A stretch of DNA of 64,000 nucleotides from Ancylostoma caninum (taxonomy: Eukaryota; Nematoda; Chromadorea; Rhabditida; Ancylostomatidae). The notes under the pieces were generated by a model. That model was not told where the DNA came from. It made no database searches and was given only the letters and a program-made list of their open reading frames with translations. Shown here piece after piece: positions 46,025 through 57,636 of this stretch (positions are counted from its first letter, which is position 1; each line of letters starts with the position of its first letter). The translations under genes were made by a program, and so were the position numbers. The stretch lies in NCBI GenBank assembly GCA_037903475.1, contig JBAJFG010000039.1, positions 1,240,001 through 1,304,000 on the forward strand. The letters are read 5' to 3'.

Positions 46025-49000
46025 CTAACTTTTAGATTCCTGCACGCTGGAGCTGGCTGCGACGAACATTTTTGTCTTGCTCATATCCGTATTAGAAATG
46101 TGATTCCCTGTTATCTGAATAAGAATACAATTCTTCACAATCATTAAAATACAATTCTTCATGCGAAATATAGTGTAATTAGTGATTCTGAGGGCAGATT
46201 TCTTTGATATTTTGTTCTTTTTCATCCTTGAAGAGATATTGTCAACCTTTTTCTTTCCTTTTCTACTCTTACTCGCCTATTAGTATTGACAAATGCTTCA
46301 GTTTTTCCATAGAATTTGTTCTTTATTCATAAAAGACTTGCGAAAAGGTATGTAGATGGACATATAGATGTTTTTTAATCACTGTTGTGCTTTGAATCCT
46401 CAAGAAGATATTATATGTGTGAATCGCAAAATGATCGCTTCGGAAGCGGAATGAGGTTTTCAGCGAAAAAAAAAAAAACCAATGAATTCCTATAGTTATG
46501 TAAAGACTTGTTGTTCAAGCTCATCCCCTCCCTCTGTTGATATTTATGAATGTTTCCGGGATTGAGTCTTCGGTAGTTGCGGAAGAGTTTTGTGTACCGA
46601 AACGTTCGGCAACTTCTGGTTAGTATTCATCATTGAAAATGGACGTATACGTTTACCGCGAGGTAAGGCACCATAAGGTAGTATTGGGGATAAATGTGGA
46701 AGTGCTATTCATTACGCATCTACTACAATGAGTACATAAAAATGTGTATATACCCACGCAACTATGACTGACTGGCGAGTTGTGGGCGTTCACAGAAATG
46801 CTCGCAAGAACCTCTGGTTTTTTAAGGTTTTTGAAAAGTACGAAGTGAGCAAAACACTAGAACATCAGGATTTTCAGAGGTCGGAATTCAACTCATTCCT
46901 GGTTGAGGTCCTTGTAAGTAGTAAAAAAATACTACCAACCAATTCTGGAAACTAAACGAAAATGGCACTTGTAGGCTTACATTGAGCTTTTCCACTGATG
47001 ATGAACTGCAGTTGCCTCTGTAGATCAACGCAACGATCTCTGTGCGGATCGCTCTATTCATGGAAATATACACGAATCCGTGGACACCTTTAAGACGTCA
47101 ATAAATAGTATTTCATCCAGTTTGTACCAATACTAGTGAATATATCCTTACCATGGCTCATCTGCCAAACCACGTTCGCACCGATAACTACATATCGCGG
47201 TGAATCAAAAAAGTTCATGTATACATAAAGTAGGGACGCTGCAGTAGTACTAGAGCATATAAAAAGAGATTGCAGAAACAGCTGAAAAAAGTATATTAAA
47301 AGCACTAGATCACCAGTGAAGTTGATTGCTTGAGATGCATAGCAGTAAATAGAACACCAGAAAATGCCAACTCCCTGAGAAGATATTACCATGGACGCAG
47401 ATGTCAATGTGGACGTGTTCGTGTTTCCATTCGCACAAGCATCCAAATTTGGTCGCTTGGGCAGACACGCAAAGTTCGAGTGGCTCGACCCACGGGCGTC
47501 AAGAGGAGGAGCAGCTACGCGGATGAATGACAGCACCTCGGGCGTTTCATGCTTTTTCATCATTAGATATCAGGTCTATGTCCATTAAAACCCCCGGGAA
47601 GTAGAGAGATCCAGAAGAAGCTTTTCGTAGAAGCTGGTCCTGGAGCGCCAGCCCACAGCAATGCTTCGGTCTTCTGGGATCCACTTTAACGAGATGGGCG
47701 ACTAGAAAGCAGTGCTGGTGCACGACATATGTGATTCGGCAGGCTGGCTGCCATTGCATCTGCGCTGTATCCCAAATCAGGTTTCCTTTCCGTAGTGGGC
47801 TAGCTTCCCTCAGAGAGCAGAAGTTAGCTCATTCAGGCGGGGACACCTGCGGGTGATCCTCGAGTTATCCTCGGGTCGCCCTGTGTACACCTGGTCTGTT
47901 TTGGTGGTTACCAGACTGCACTTTCTTGCTCTTTAGAGCAAGGACCTCATCATTCTAAAATTCATCGGTACAAATTACAGAAAAGAACAATGGATCAGCT
48001 ACAGAGGGCAGTGCAGCGATTGCATGACAGAAAACCTTCGTACCTATGGGCGCTCGCCTGTTTGCGCCGGCGTCTAACATAATTCACGTAAGAGTGGCAA
48101 GAAAGGCTTTTTATTGAAGTGGACTCCAAATTCCCTGACAGTTTAACTTTTTAGTCCTCATTTTTCTATCCTTGTACTTTAACAAAAGCAAAGCAAAAAA
48201 TTTCTCGACTACAGATACACATAACACATTTATAACATACTGATGATTGCATCTTTTTGATCCTGTTACTGGAGGACCGATTGTTGAGCACAACGTAGAT
48301 ACAAAGAACAGTGTAGAGCGTCACTAGAGTGACCACAATAGCTATATTGTGTATCGGGAGAAAAACTGAAGTGTAGTACGACATCTCCTTAAAATAGCAA
48401 TTACTGTACGATACGTATGCAGACGTACGTAGGTGTAAATTTCCCTCCGTATTTGTGCAATATTCCTCATATTTTATCTGTGGATATTTCAAAACTTGTT
48501 CTGAAGATCGTTTGGCAGTAGATAGGCAAAATTATGTGTGGACTCCCTCACAACTTAAAAATAACATCACTGGGTAGAAGAGGTAGACTATTGGAGAAGA
48601 AAAAGTTTGTGAGAAGTGAGAAGGTTTGCAGAATTTTTGGAGAGAAATTTGATGGTGTGCGTCATGATGAGGAAAGAGAGATCATGTTTTTGTGAGCGGT
48701 TAAGGGAAAGGATCATCATGATCCGACCTCATTCGCTTCATCATGACCCACTTCCGGAATTCCATAGTCTGAAAGTATCGATATCTTGGAGGCAAATAAA
48801 AGATAAAGGGAAAATTTTCGAAGAAAATTAACCCCTTGATGTACTATCTTTACTATCGTTCCTACATTTTCTCAAATTTTGACACCTGACTCTACCCCGA
48901 AATTATAAAAATCATATAATCATACTGAACTAGGAGAATTATTACGTTATCATATAGTAAAATCTGATGAAACCACTAAGGTTGATGATTTCTCATACTC

Positions 49001-51436
49001 AACCCAAACGGAAAAGTACGCGCCTCACTGATAAGTCGCAAAGCCCTCAATATGTGAGGAACATCCTTATGATTTATTCCAAAAACTGTTTTCTGTGTGA
49101 AAGTGCCACAAAATAGCTCACCCATAATATATCGTCTGATATTAGGGGAGCGAAGAAATATGATGCAATAGTGGAATTGAAGAGGTTAGGACGTGTGAGA
49201 AATAATCTTGCAACCATGTACGTGAAGCTAAGAAGCATCCAGAAAAACACACATTTTCCTAGATTACATGGATTCAGCAGACGTGAGTGGTAATAATGGA
49301 GCATCGTGAGGAAAAAACCTTTGAATATAAACCGGATCTTCGTGGTGAATGGAAGCATTTCAACTGCCCTGTTCAAAGCAAGAATCACACAGTTCAGTGA
49401 AGCACCGTTCCACACACCTGAAATTTTGCTTTCTGTTTAATTTGATGGACTAGGCGATATCAGCAAGTTCCATTAGGGATTGGCTACTTTCGGTTCCTCT
49501 CAATAAATACGAAGCATGCAGTTAGAATATGCCTAAGTTGGGTACAAAGGTAAAAATGGAAGAAAAGAATTAACATACTCACTCCATACTAGGTGTCCCG
49601 CTACTTGCCCTATGACTGGATCTGAACAGAAAACGGCTCCTCGCTAAAATGGTCCACTCGAAATACAAAGCGAAGGTACTCTTGGCTCATCTGAACTCGA
49701 AAAAAAATGTAACTTACGAAATGAAAGTAGGCGGCGATGAACGAACCCGCAATCAAATTCAGCACATCAATAATACCGTTGTAGAACATTAACTGATAAC
49801 ATGGAATTTTTAGGAGCGGTCCTCGGTACATCGCGATCAAACAAATGACATAGATTGTCTGAATAATATTTTCTGTGGTTTATTCAGTGGTATAAGAAAG
49901 AAATAAGAAGAAGAAAAAAGGAAATGTATCGTAATCATCCAGAGGATTTTGAGGCAGAACATGGTGATGATCTGCCAAGAACATTACTCAGAACATTTTA
50001 CTCAACCCTCAGGCGGAACCAGCTGACGAAAGGGACAAACGGGAAAGATGAAGAAGAGAATTGTCTTTCACTCTTTGTGAGCTAATCTCTTGTTTCTTCC
50101 TTCCAGTAAAAATTCCCAATTTTTAACATGATGTTCGATGCGCTCTTCGCCACTTGATTTTCACTAGCTTTAAATGCTTCTAAGCTGTTAGCGCAACCAA
50201 GTCACCATTAAGCTGGGAATACTGTGCCAATAGCATGGGAGCGCATTTGGATTACTTGAGATGTGGTGCGTTACACCTAGAAAGGGCGGTACTGACGAGC
50301 CCTGCAATTGGCTGATTGCGTGAACCGACCACTCGTAGTGCATGACCGCACCCCCTTTCCAGATATAACGCGCCAAACCCGATTACTTGTAGCGCATCTT
50401 GTTCGAGGAACATTACTCAAAACGTTGCTATTCAAAATCACACATTTCATACTGGACGACCTAATAGTACAGTCCTTATCGAAAAAAGGGATTCCGCGGA
50501 ACGTGGTGGGTCGAGTAGGTCCCGCCGCGATTGTGCGGGCGCGATGTTGTGAAACTGCACTCGCAACCCGTCCATCTTTTCGAAAAGGACTGTATGGATG
50601 TCACTAAGGACATCCTGAAAACATGATGCAACCACAAAGTGAGATGAATGTGTACATGTAGAGAGAATACGTATACAGAGGAAATTTACTGATGTGTCAC
50701 TAGTCGACTAGTCTCAAGATATACAATGCTAGGCATGAACATTGAAAAACCGACGGTGAGTGACGGTGTGGCACGGTTTTCGCCTGCGTTGCGGCTTATT
50801 TTCACCTCATTCAGCACATGAGTAGGATAATTGGATAAATCTCGAAATTTCCTATATTTCCATGTAAAATTTTCCAAAAAATACACCATTTAAGTCAAGT
50901 TACGACAAGGCGACGGTGAGCGACGGTGCCACACCGTCACTCACCGTCGGTTTTTCAATGTTCATGCCGAGTATTGTAGTTCAAATCAGTTAAATATAAT
51001 TATTTCTCTGATAACGGCGCAGCCGGACCGAGCAGCGTAATGGTTCGAGTAAAAACGCTCCCCTTAGTTGCTGCTGTCCCTCAACAATTGCTGCTAAAAT
51101 GACGAAAGCTTGAGCAGCAATCGAAAGGAGGATGGCAGCGCCTGGGAACACCGCTCAATTATGCGTGATTCATTGTTGGAATTTGTAGCCAAATGAAAAA
51201 GAAGTGTGTAGTTGTAATTGCAATGTGCAATTGCCCTAACATACCAATTCCTACTTTTCTATCGCTGATACTTAACAACAAATCAGGTTTACCAGAAAAA
51301 TCGTCCCGGTAATAGCGAAGTATGTTCCTTGAATTTTGTTCACACTCCCTCGTGATAACCATTCAGCAACAGTTCGCGAGCTGCAGTTATAGTCGTGTTC
51401 ATTGATTATCCACGGCCAGTTGAGATAGATGGACAT
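46025..51436 (-). CDS. Serpentine receptor class T (SRT) chemoreceptor, copy 1
   Basis: Nine exons on the minus strand (51436-51293, 49858-49718, 49643-49583, 49417-49319, 49258-49122, 48387-48241, 47281-47152, 47087-46981, 46114-46025) join in one frame of 1056 nt, giving 351 residues, the usual SRT length. SRT signatures appear in order: an extracellular N-terminus YNCSSRTVAEWLSRG with YFAITGTIFL starting helix 1; CLIAMYRGPLLKIPCYQLMF and NGIIDVLNL in helix 2; VFCSDPVIGQVAGHLVW then NCVILALNRAVEM for helix 3; FWMLLSFTYMVARLF and RPNLFNSTIASYFFAPLI for helix 4; YYTSVFLPIHNIAIVVTLVT in helix 5; LFLQSLFICSSTTAASLLYV and YMNFFDSPRYVVIGANVVWQ for helices 6-7; MSHGVHGFVYISMNRAIR at the end. SRT proteins are G protein-coupled chemoreceptors of sensory neurons. 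Intron 1 is 1.43 kb and holds two MITEs. The exon 4 donor (GTTTTT) is weak. Confidence 0.92.
50467..50595. mobile_element. Small MITE (129 bp), TACAGTCCTT termini
   Basis: The left end TACAGTCCTTATCGAAAAA pairs with the right end TTTTCGAAAAGGACTGTA. Single copies of the right-end motif (TCG.GAAGGACTGTA or TCGACAAGGACTGTA) also occur at 28449-28475 and 58467-58490. It lies in intron 1 of SRT copy 1. Confidence 0.7.
50722..50978. mobile_element. MITE, GACGGTCGC family, copy 2
   Basis: The left end starts TACAATGCTAGGCATGAACA, and the reverse complement of the right end starts TACAATACTCGGCATGAACA. They match for more than 50 bp through TTGAAAAACCGACGGTGAG and TGACGGTGTGGCAC. The right arm has an extra GAGCGACGGTGC repeat. 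It shares TACAAT ends and GACGGT repeats with 14530-14733. It lies in intron 1 of SRT copy 1. Confidence 0.85.
51015..51160. repeat. Diverged repeat, second copy at 17640-17825
   Basis: See the entry at 17640. Orientation is the same and blocks are collinear. It lies between a MITE and SRT exon 1. Confidence 0.5.
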
Positions 51437-51499
51437 CTTTTAGTTCGCCGAAATCCTGAAATGTTTTGTTTTGTGAATTACATATACCAGTGTGTATGC

Positions 51500-51815
51500 A
51501 TACACCAGTGCCGGACGCAGGAGTCGCCAGTCAAGGTGGGGGGGGGGGGTGGAAGTGGCGTGGGAAAAGTGGCAACTGTGCCGCTCCGTGGACCCGGATG
51601 GAATAACAAAACTGCAAGAAGTATCAACTTTCATAGTAAATAATTAGTAATTTTTTTTGGAAATAATAATGAAAACGAGTGATAAAAACAGCCTATGCAA
51701 TATGTATTTTCATCTCTTTCGTAAAGTATAGTAATTTCAGAAATTCCACGTCCCATTCTTGGGAGAGGGACCCCCCCCCCGCTCCTCCTCTTTCGCCCGC
51801 CACCGATATAAATAT
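51500..51815. repeat. Inverted G-run/C-run unit, hAT-MITE-like
   Basis: CCAGTGCCGGACGCAGGAG with a run of G after it, and the approximate inverted counterpart (C run, then GCTCCTCCTC and CGCCCGCCACCG) at 51773-51804, bracket an AT-rich interior. CAGTGCCGG-type ends recall hAT-derived MITEs. The ends match only loosely, so confidence is limited. Confidence 0.35.
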
Positions 51816-52265
51816 AATCCACGGTACAAAATCGACTGCTGGGATATTACGCAAAAATATTCTATCACTGCTCTATCACTAGTTTTTCTATTAACGAAAA
51901 GAAACTTTTGCACGACAATGGAGAAATTTTGGACCTAAAATCGAGAAGCTTCGTGCACTAACCCAACTATGAGAAGAAGCAGGTGCTTCAGCTATCCATA
52001 GCGAACACCAAGGTAAATACTGTACTCGCTTATACAGAATAAATGGAGCAATCCAGAGTGGAGCTTTACAAATGCTAGGAGATCAAACCAATTTTCCTAG
52101 GTGTTCGTAGGCATTCGAGTATAGTAAAAACAAATTGGGAATACGCAACGAAGCTGTTATATTGGAATTGATTATCCTTGGCCGAAATGGTTACTTTTGA
52201 AGCCAATACGCATCGTAGTCAGAGAGGAGCTGGCAATTTCAGCACATCCATCCCTGAGAGCTTAC

Positions 52266-52428
52266 CTGCGAGCTTCGATAACATTTTTTTGATCTTTTTC
52301 TTGGCCTCAAAAGTTGGGAGAGAGTAAGGATCAGCGATCAGAACTGCTGAGTTCCTGCATTCGCCATGGCAAAGTTCGGAACATCGACAACCCTTGTTTC
52401 TGTCCAAAAAATCAGACAGAGCAGCCAT
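52266..52428 (-). CDS. Hypothetical first exon, Cys-rich
   Basis: Minus-strand block starting at an ATG encodes 54 residues (MAALSDFLDRNKGCRCSELC, then HGECRNSA, and a basic tail KKKIKKML) and ends in a strong donor GCAG/GTAAGC. I cannot find the next exon. The protein-like composition and donor suggest a real exon of an unidentified gene upstream of SRT copy 1, but this is weak. Confidence 0.3.
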
Positions 52429-52439
52429 GTTTTCGTGAA

Positions 52440-55400
52440 GGTAGTTGTGACAAATGGATTTCTATACGAGAAGGAATTTAAAAAAACCAGGAATGTAGCT
52501 CTAAGCTAGGAAATGGGAAAAGAGCGTAGGATTTTTCCTTAAAAGCTGGTAGGTAGCTGTTTTTAGTAGATATCAACTTTCTAATTCAGGCTGGTCCCCT
52601 CGTCGCGAGAGCAGTAATCCAAGACTGTTGTCCATCATCAGTAGTCACAGGTATATGTGAAAATTTCTGATTATCCACGACTAAACCATGTGCTTTCAAG
52701 TGGGACGGAGTGACTGCACCAGCCTATCCTGGCTTATGCTTACTGTTACTTTCATGGATGTTACTTGGATGAGAATGAAAAGCAAAAAAAAATTGCATCT
52801 ATGGTTAATGCACATTTACTTCATATCCACGACGCGGAGCTTTGATGAGAGGCCTTACTTATGAAAAACAGCGGAGACTTGTTACCTAAAGTATTAAACT
52901 AGCATACCACTTGAAAGGATGCTGAAGACTAGGTGAGTGCTTATGAAGATAATCATTGTTTCTTACAATTTTTTGTCCAGTAATTATTAAGACAATGTAC
53001 AGCTTTCACGATTTATGGTTCTATTGTCCACAGCCTACATTGATTTCTCTTCTTCTAGGAATCATTTCTGATGGAAAGTTATAAATTACTAGGTTGGCGG
53101 CGAAGTCTAATGCAAAGTTTACCAAGAATTCTTTTCGCTCAGAACTTCGAATTGAGGGATGCGCGACCTGAAATGTATCAGTGTACTTTTCCTATTCTAT
53201 TTTTTCAAGGGGTACACAAGGCCAGCAGAAGCACTGCTGCTCGAGAAGCACCTCAAGTTATGCAGTAACGGAACATTTCTGGGAAACTCCAATTTTGGGC
53301 TGCTGTGGTGAACCTTGACCGTGCGACAACCTAATCTAGGAGAGTGTCTAAAAATGCTCAGCAGCCCGCTGATTTACCGGATTTCAGCTCGGAGCTACCA
53401 GCTTTTAAGCGCAACCACGTCTTGGATGACTCCACATCGCAAAGCTGGTGAGATGCTGCTGTTCGAATTGCTCCAGCAAGGGAAGGCTGTCATGGCTACC
53501 ATCTGCCTAGGCCAGGTGAGGTGAAAATAAAAAATATAAAAAAAGTAAAGTCGGTTAAAACAGAAAATATGGGAAACCTTTCACTGCAGATCCATTTTCC
53601 AGGCCAATTTCACCATTCTTTTCGATAAAGTGCGCTAGTGTCAACAAGCTGAGCTGGCATGTGAAATCGCTCTATGTATTTCATACTCTCCTGAGATTGC
53701 ACTCTGTTATTATAATTTGATTTGCCCCCTTGAATCTTACTTGCCAAAAAAAAGATTTTTTTTTTGAAATAAATAGTATAAAATTTTGAGCCTTTGGTTT
53801 TTTCGACTCGCTGAAACAAGAGTTTTCGGAGGACTTGGTAGGGGACTCACCCAGTAAATAGATCATATTCACTGCAAGTGTGATATTATTGATTGATAAA
53901 ATTGGTCGTTGAGTAAAATTATGTTAAAAGCAAAGAGAGATCAAAATAGCAGACAGAACTTCTCCGCTAACTTAGTACTTTCTACTCGTCGAGATTGGCA
54001 TTTGAAAAAAATGTTTGGATGCGATAAAGCAGAACGAACACTGAGCAAAAATGTTCTTCCAATGATGTGGAACAATGCAGCGTAGACGGCGTGTTTACCA
54101 GAATGCTGGGAGTGAAAAACGTACCGCACATAATGAGAAAACACATCTTTGGTTCTGTAAGAGTGAGGATGAATAAGGCGGAGGTGAAAAACAACATTTG
54201 TTATTGAGATCTGGCAACTTGGAGCCGACTTTCAAAAAGCTACAATCAGTCAGCCATTAGCAAAGACAACCTTTATAATTTGCATAAAGACAGTCAACTC
54301 AAAAATCTGAAAAGACACGGATCAGAATAAGGTATTGTTTTTTCTATCTACAGTACTTAACATAAGTGATCTTCAGGGTTCTCTAATGATGCTGTGAGAA
54401 TGAGAACCGTAGCTTCGGTAACACTGAGATGTCGCCAGGATGAGTGCTTGTTTTGATGGTAAAGGTCTATTCGAACATAAAATAAATTGCATCGATATGG
54501 TTTGTGATGGTTGCTTACTGCTCATTACAATTAAAATAGAGATCCATGGTTAGAGTCGGAGGGTAATAGCTGAGGCAGCAGCATATGTAGACTTGCTGTT
54601 TGGAACAAGCGTTTGAATTAATGAGGTAGGTATTCTGCCCGACTTTCATTGAATTCTCCGGTAGTTCCAAAAAGTTGAGTATCACACAGCTATAGGGGTT
54701 TTCCTATGAACGTCTCTACGAAGACGTCGGAATCCACTAAATACACTAGACACCCTTAGAGGTAATCAATTTTTGAAAATTGTTAGTACTTGTCGCACTA
54801 CGTCTGGTGAAAAATGCAATAATAGCACTCGAAGCTACAAGTTGTTCCACCTTCTGTAGAAAAAACCGCACAGCTAACCCGTGATTGTTATATCAGACGG
54901 GTTATGCATTGTTTGTAGGTGACGCTTAATTTATTGCCTTGCTATTTTGTGTTGTTTGAGCGGCAGTTCTCCAGCCGTATTTTACAAAACGCATGTATTT
55001 TCTAGAATAAAGAGGAGCAACCTGACCATCCGGGAATAACGCCGAGCTCTCGGGTTTATTATCGTGCTCACTTCGCTCGTGTTTCTTTCATGTGACATCT
55101 TCCAGTTAATAATGTAGCACATAATACGTGTAGCGCAGGATTAGATTAGATGTTTATTATGTCTACTATGCTTCCGCCTACTAAAATCCGGACTGCAGGA
55201 GTTTCCATGCACCTAAGAAATGACCATTTTTGCAAGAAACTCTAAACAATCCATGACAGATGGCATCAACGTCGCATCATGATGATTACCGCCAAATAAC
55301 CACAACGCCACCTCTACTTGTACATCGACCAAACACTTTTGAACACTTCACATGTTTATATGCAGAAAAATGCCATCATTTTCGTGAGAAAGTAATCCGC

Positions 55401-55486
55401 GTTGCTATGATATTCAGGAGCGATAGATTTAGCGAGCTTCGCTGTCTGTCTAACAAACAAGTTTGATATCATGACAACCAATTATA
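52440..55486. other. No intact gene; upstream part of the duplicated block
   Basis: Apart from the possible mariner remnant, nothing codes. Segments near 53040-53090 and 54110-54200 are similar to 63360-63420 and 63530-63620, for example CACATAATGAGAA.ACACATC followed by TTTGGTTCTGT. They mark the extent of the duplication that made the SRT pair. Confidence 0.45.
53310..53520 (+). pseudogene. Possible mariner transposase remnant
   Basis: A plus-strand frame reads LKMLSSPLIYRISARSYQLL followed by SATTSWMTPHR. It recalls the conserved mariner stretch L.HPPYSPDLSPSDYHLF.SL, with one internal frame change. Too short for certainty. Confidence 0.3.
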
Positions 55487-56735
55487 TTGGGTTGGTGAAA
55501 AAGCTCTGCAACACTCACAAGGGATTCTTGGGAGATGTTTTATATTCCTTTATTAAAACAAAATATCAATTAGTGCTATGTGAACCATTACTGTGCGGTA
55601 CCTTTGCCCATCCTTCGGGCAGCTTCGCTGTTCTTTCCTGCCGAAGCGCTGGAGACTGTGGATCGCGAAACTTTGACACATCATTTTCGAGTCCCCGTTA
55701 ATTGATAAACCTCACTTTCCACAATTGCTTGCCTACGGTCAAGAACCAGTTACAGTGAGCAGGGCCAGGTCTGGAATATGATAGGTGTGACAGTAATTCC
55801 CAACCGAGATTCCGAAGTCTTCTTACCACTTGCGTTTGCAAAGTGCTCGTGAGCATTATCTTGCAGAAGATGAACATCAGCTCGTTTTGGGCGTAGTCCG
55901 CTGATGGCACCTGCCAACTTCTGAAGTTGACTAGCCCAGAGGTCGCTCATCCCTGTGACCTCACTAGTCAGGGACCAGTGGTGAAGCGGTCCTAGTGGCT
56001 CTACCAGCAGCATAGAGAAACTTTCTTTTCGGGAGGGTCTGCTTTTGACTGTTTCGGAAGTGACTCCGGACACGGAATCCACTGCCGCTGCTGTGCGTTG
56101 TTTGCGTACAGGACCAAGCTACGGCCCCCACTTGCAATAGCGTTTAGAAAGTCCTTCCCGTGTGGCAGAAAAAAACAGCGGCTCCCCGATGCCCATTCGG
56201 CATGAATTATCAGATTCGCACAACACACGGGGTGCCTATGTCTGGAGAACTTTGCCAAAACCGAGAAAGCAAGGATGCTTGATGCCAGTCACATAGTCGC
56301 ACTATGTAGAGTGTCTTCGCCAAATTGCAGCTGTCGGCATCTGACCTCGTCTTCAGGGTGTCCGGTCGTTATCAACGGTCTTCGCACGTCTAGACCTAAT
56401 GGGTGAATTTCAAGCTTTTTTCATCAGACTCAAAGCCCTGGTAACAACGAGAACCCGTCGAATGGTGACTCCTCTTCAAACGCTGCGCATGTATTGGCGT
56501 TGGCGCTTCTTCCAGGATGTCCTTGCAGGAAACCATAATAGACAAAGGAGTGATGTGAGGTTCGACTGGCCGAAGGCATTATCACTTGGATACTAATAAT
56601 GCTTTCCTCGTGTCCTTCACTTGAAGGCCTCGAGAACACACTACCTTACACCGACACAAGATCCCACCTGTCGAGCTGCTTTTGCGTTTTAGAAATGAAA
56701 AGCAAAAGTGTTGTAGAACTTTTTCACCAACCCAA
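55487..56735 (-). mobile_element. Mariner transposon with intact ends, dead transposase
   Basis: The left end TTGGGTTGGTGAAAAAGC (then TCTGCAACACT) and the reverse complement of the right end, TTGGGTTGGTGAAAAAGT (then TCTACAACACT), form inverted repeats with about two mismatches in 28. TA flanks both ends, as in Tc1/mariner insertions. Length is 1249 bp, typical of mariner. The transposase lies on the minus strand in broken frames. Recognisable segments include NNAQQRQWIPCPESLPKQSK then ADPPEKKVSLCCW, EKLAGAISGLRPKRADVHLL then QDNA (second catalytic Asp of the DD34D type), and LRNLGWELLSHLSY. Frameshifts and stops between them make it inactive. Confidence 0.92.
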
Positions 56736-57636
56736 TACAATTATTTTATCCTATCGTAATACAATACATCGTCAGAGTTTTACCTTTTGTCAGGGTTGCA
56801 TTTCAGTCAAGTTGTAGGAAAAAAATAAAGCCAGCACAGAGAAGCGCCATTTCTTTCACATCAACTTGACATAATTGAATTCTACTCAGTGATTTCTTTG
56901 TAGTCAATATAATATAGAAGATCACCACGCTGGACCTCTTTTGTCATCAGCAATTAAGTGAATCTGATTGTGAGTTCTATCAAAAGAGTGTTTATTTTTT
57001 GAGTTAGGAATGAAATGGAGCGGCATCTTCGACCTTGCAGTAGTAGAAAACCACCCAGAAAAATAAATGAAACAGAAAAAGGATTGAAAAACGAAGAAGC
57101 AGCTCAGTTTCTGGAAGAGAAGAAAGGAGAAAGCTCAACTCAGGTGGAGAAGAGAGTAGTCTAGCAAACGGAATGTCGACCCGAGGAGGATTTATTACAT
57201 TAGTTATAAAGCAGTTTCACTCAAAAATACACGTTAACACAAGATTCATTGATAGCTGCCAGCCTTGCATCCAATCCGTTGCTCGGACATCTATTCAAGA
57301 TTCAACATTGCTCCTTATGATAATCCTACTCTATTTGAAGATGTTTATCTTCATCGCGGTCTCTATCCCTCTTGGAGAGTGGAGATGACATCTCATGTTG
57401 GATTGATCGGCAGTCGTTGCTTGTGGCTGAACCCATTCAAAACTATTACACGGATCCGTCGCGGTTCTTGGACCACAACTTTGTGGAGCCCCGCTAGTCC
57501 GTTTAGAGTTCTCTAAATATAGTAAGCATGTGTGCATTCCAGGCGATCACAATACCATGCAAATCGTGTTAGAGTTTGCTATCAATAAAAAATAGCTTGC
57601 AAGTAAATGAAGAATGACTGATGTACAGATGGTCTG

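Noticed and set aside
45758..46147. 129-codon plus-strand frame after SL1 as a functional gene
   Set aside because: It overlaps the last exon and 3' flank of the minus-strand SRT gene, and the homologous region of copy 2 does not keep it open. Retained only as part of the retrocopy hypothesis.
48388..48500. Extra SRT exon reading IKYEEYCTNTEGNLH between exons 5 and 6 of copy 1
   Set aside because: It would need a 27-nt intron, the matching region of copy 2 has an in-frame stop, and the receptor length fits the family without it.
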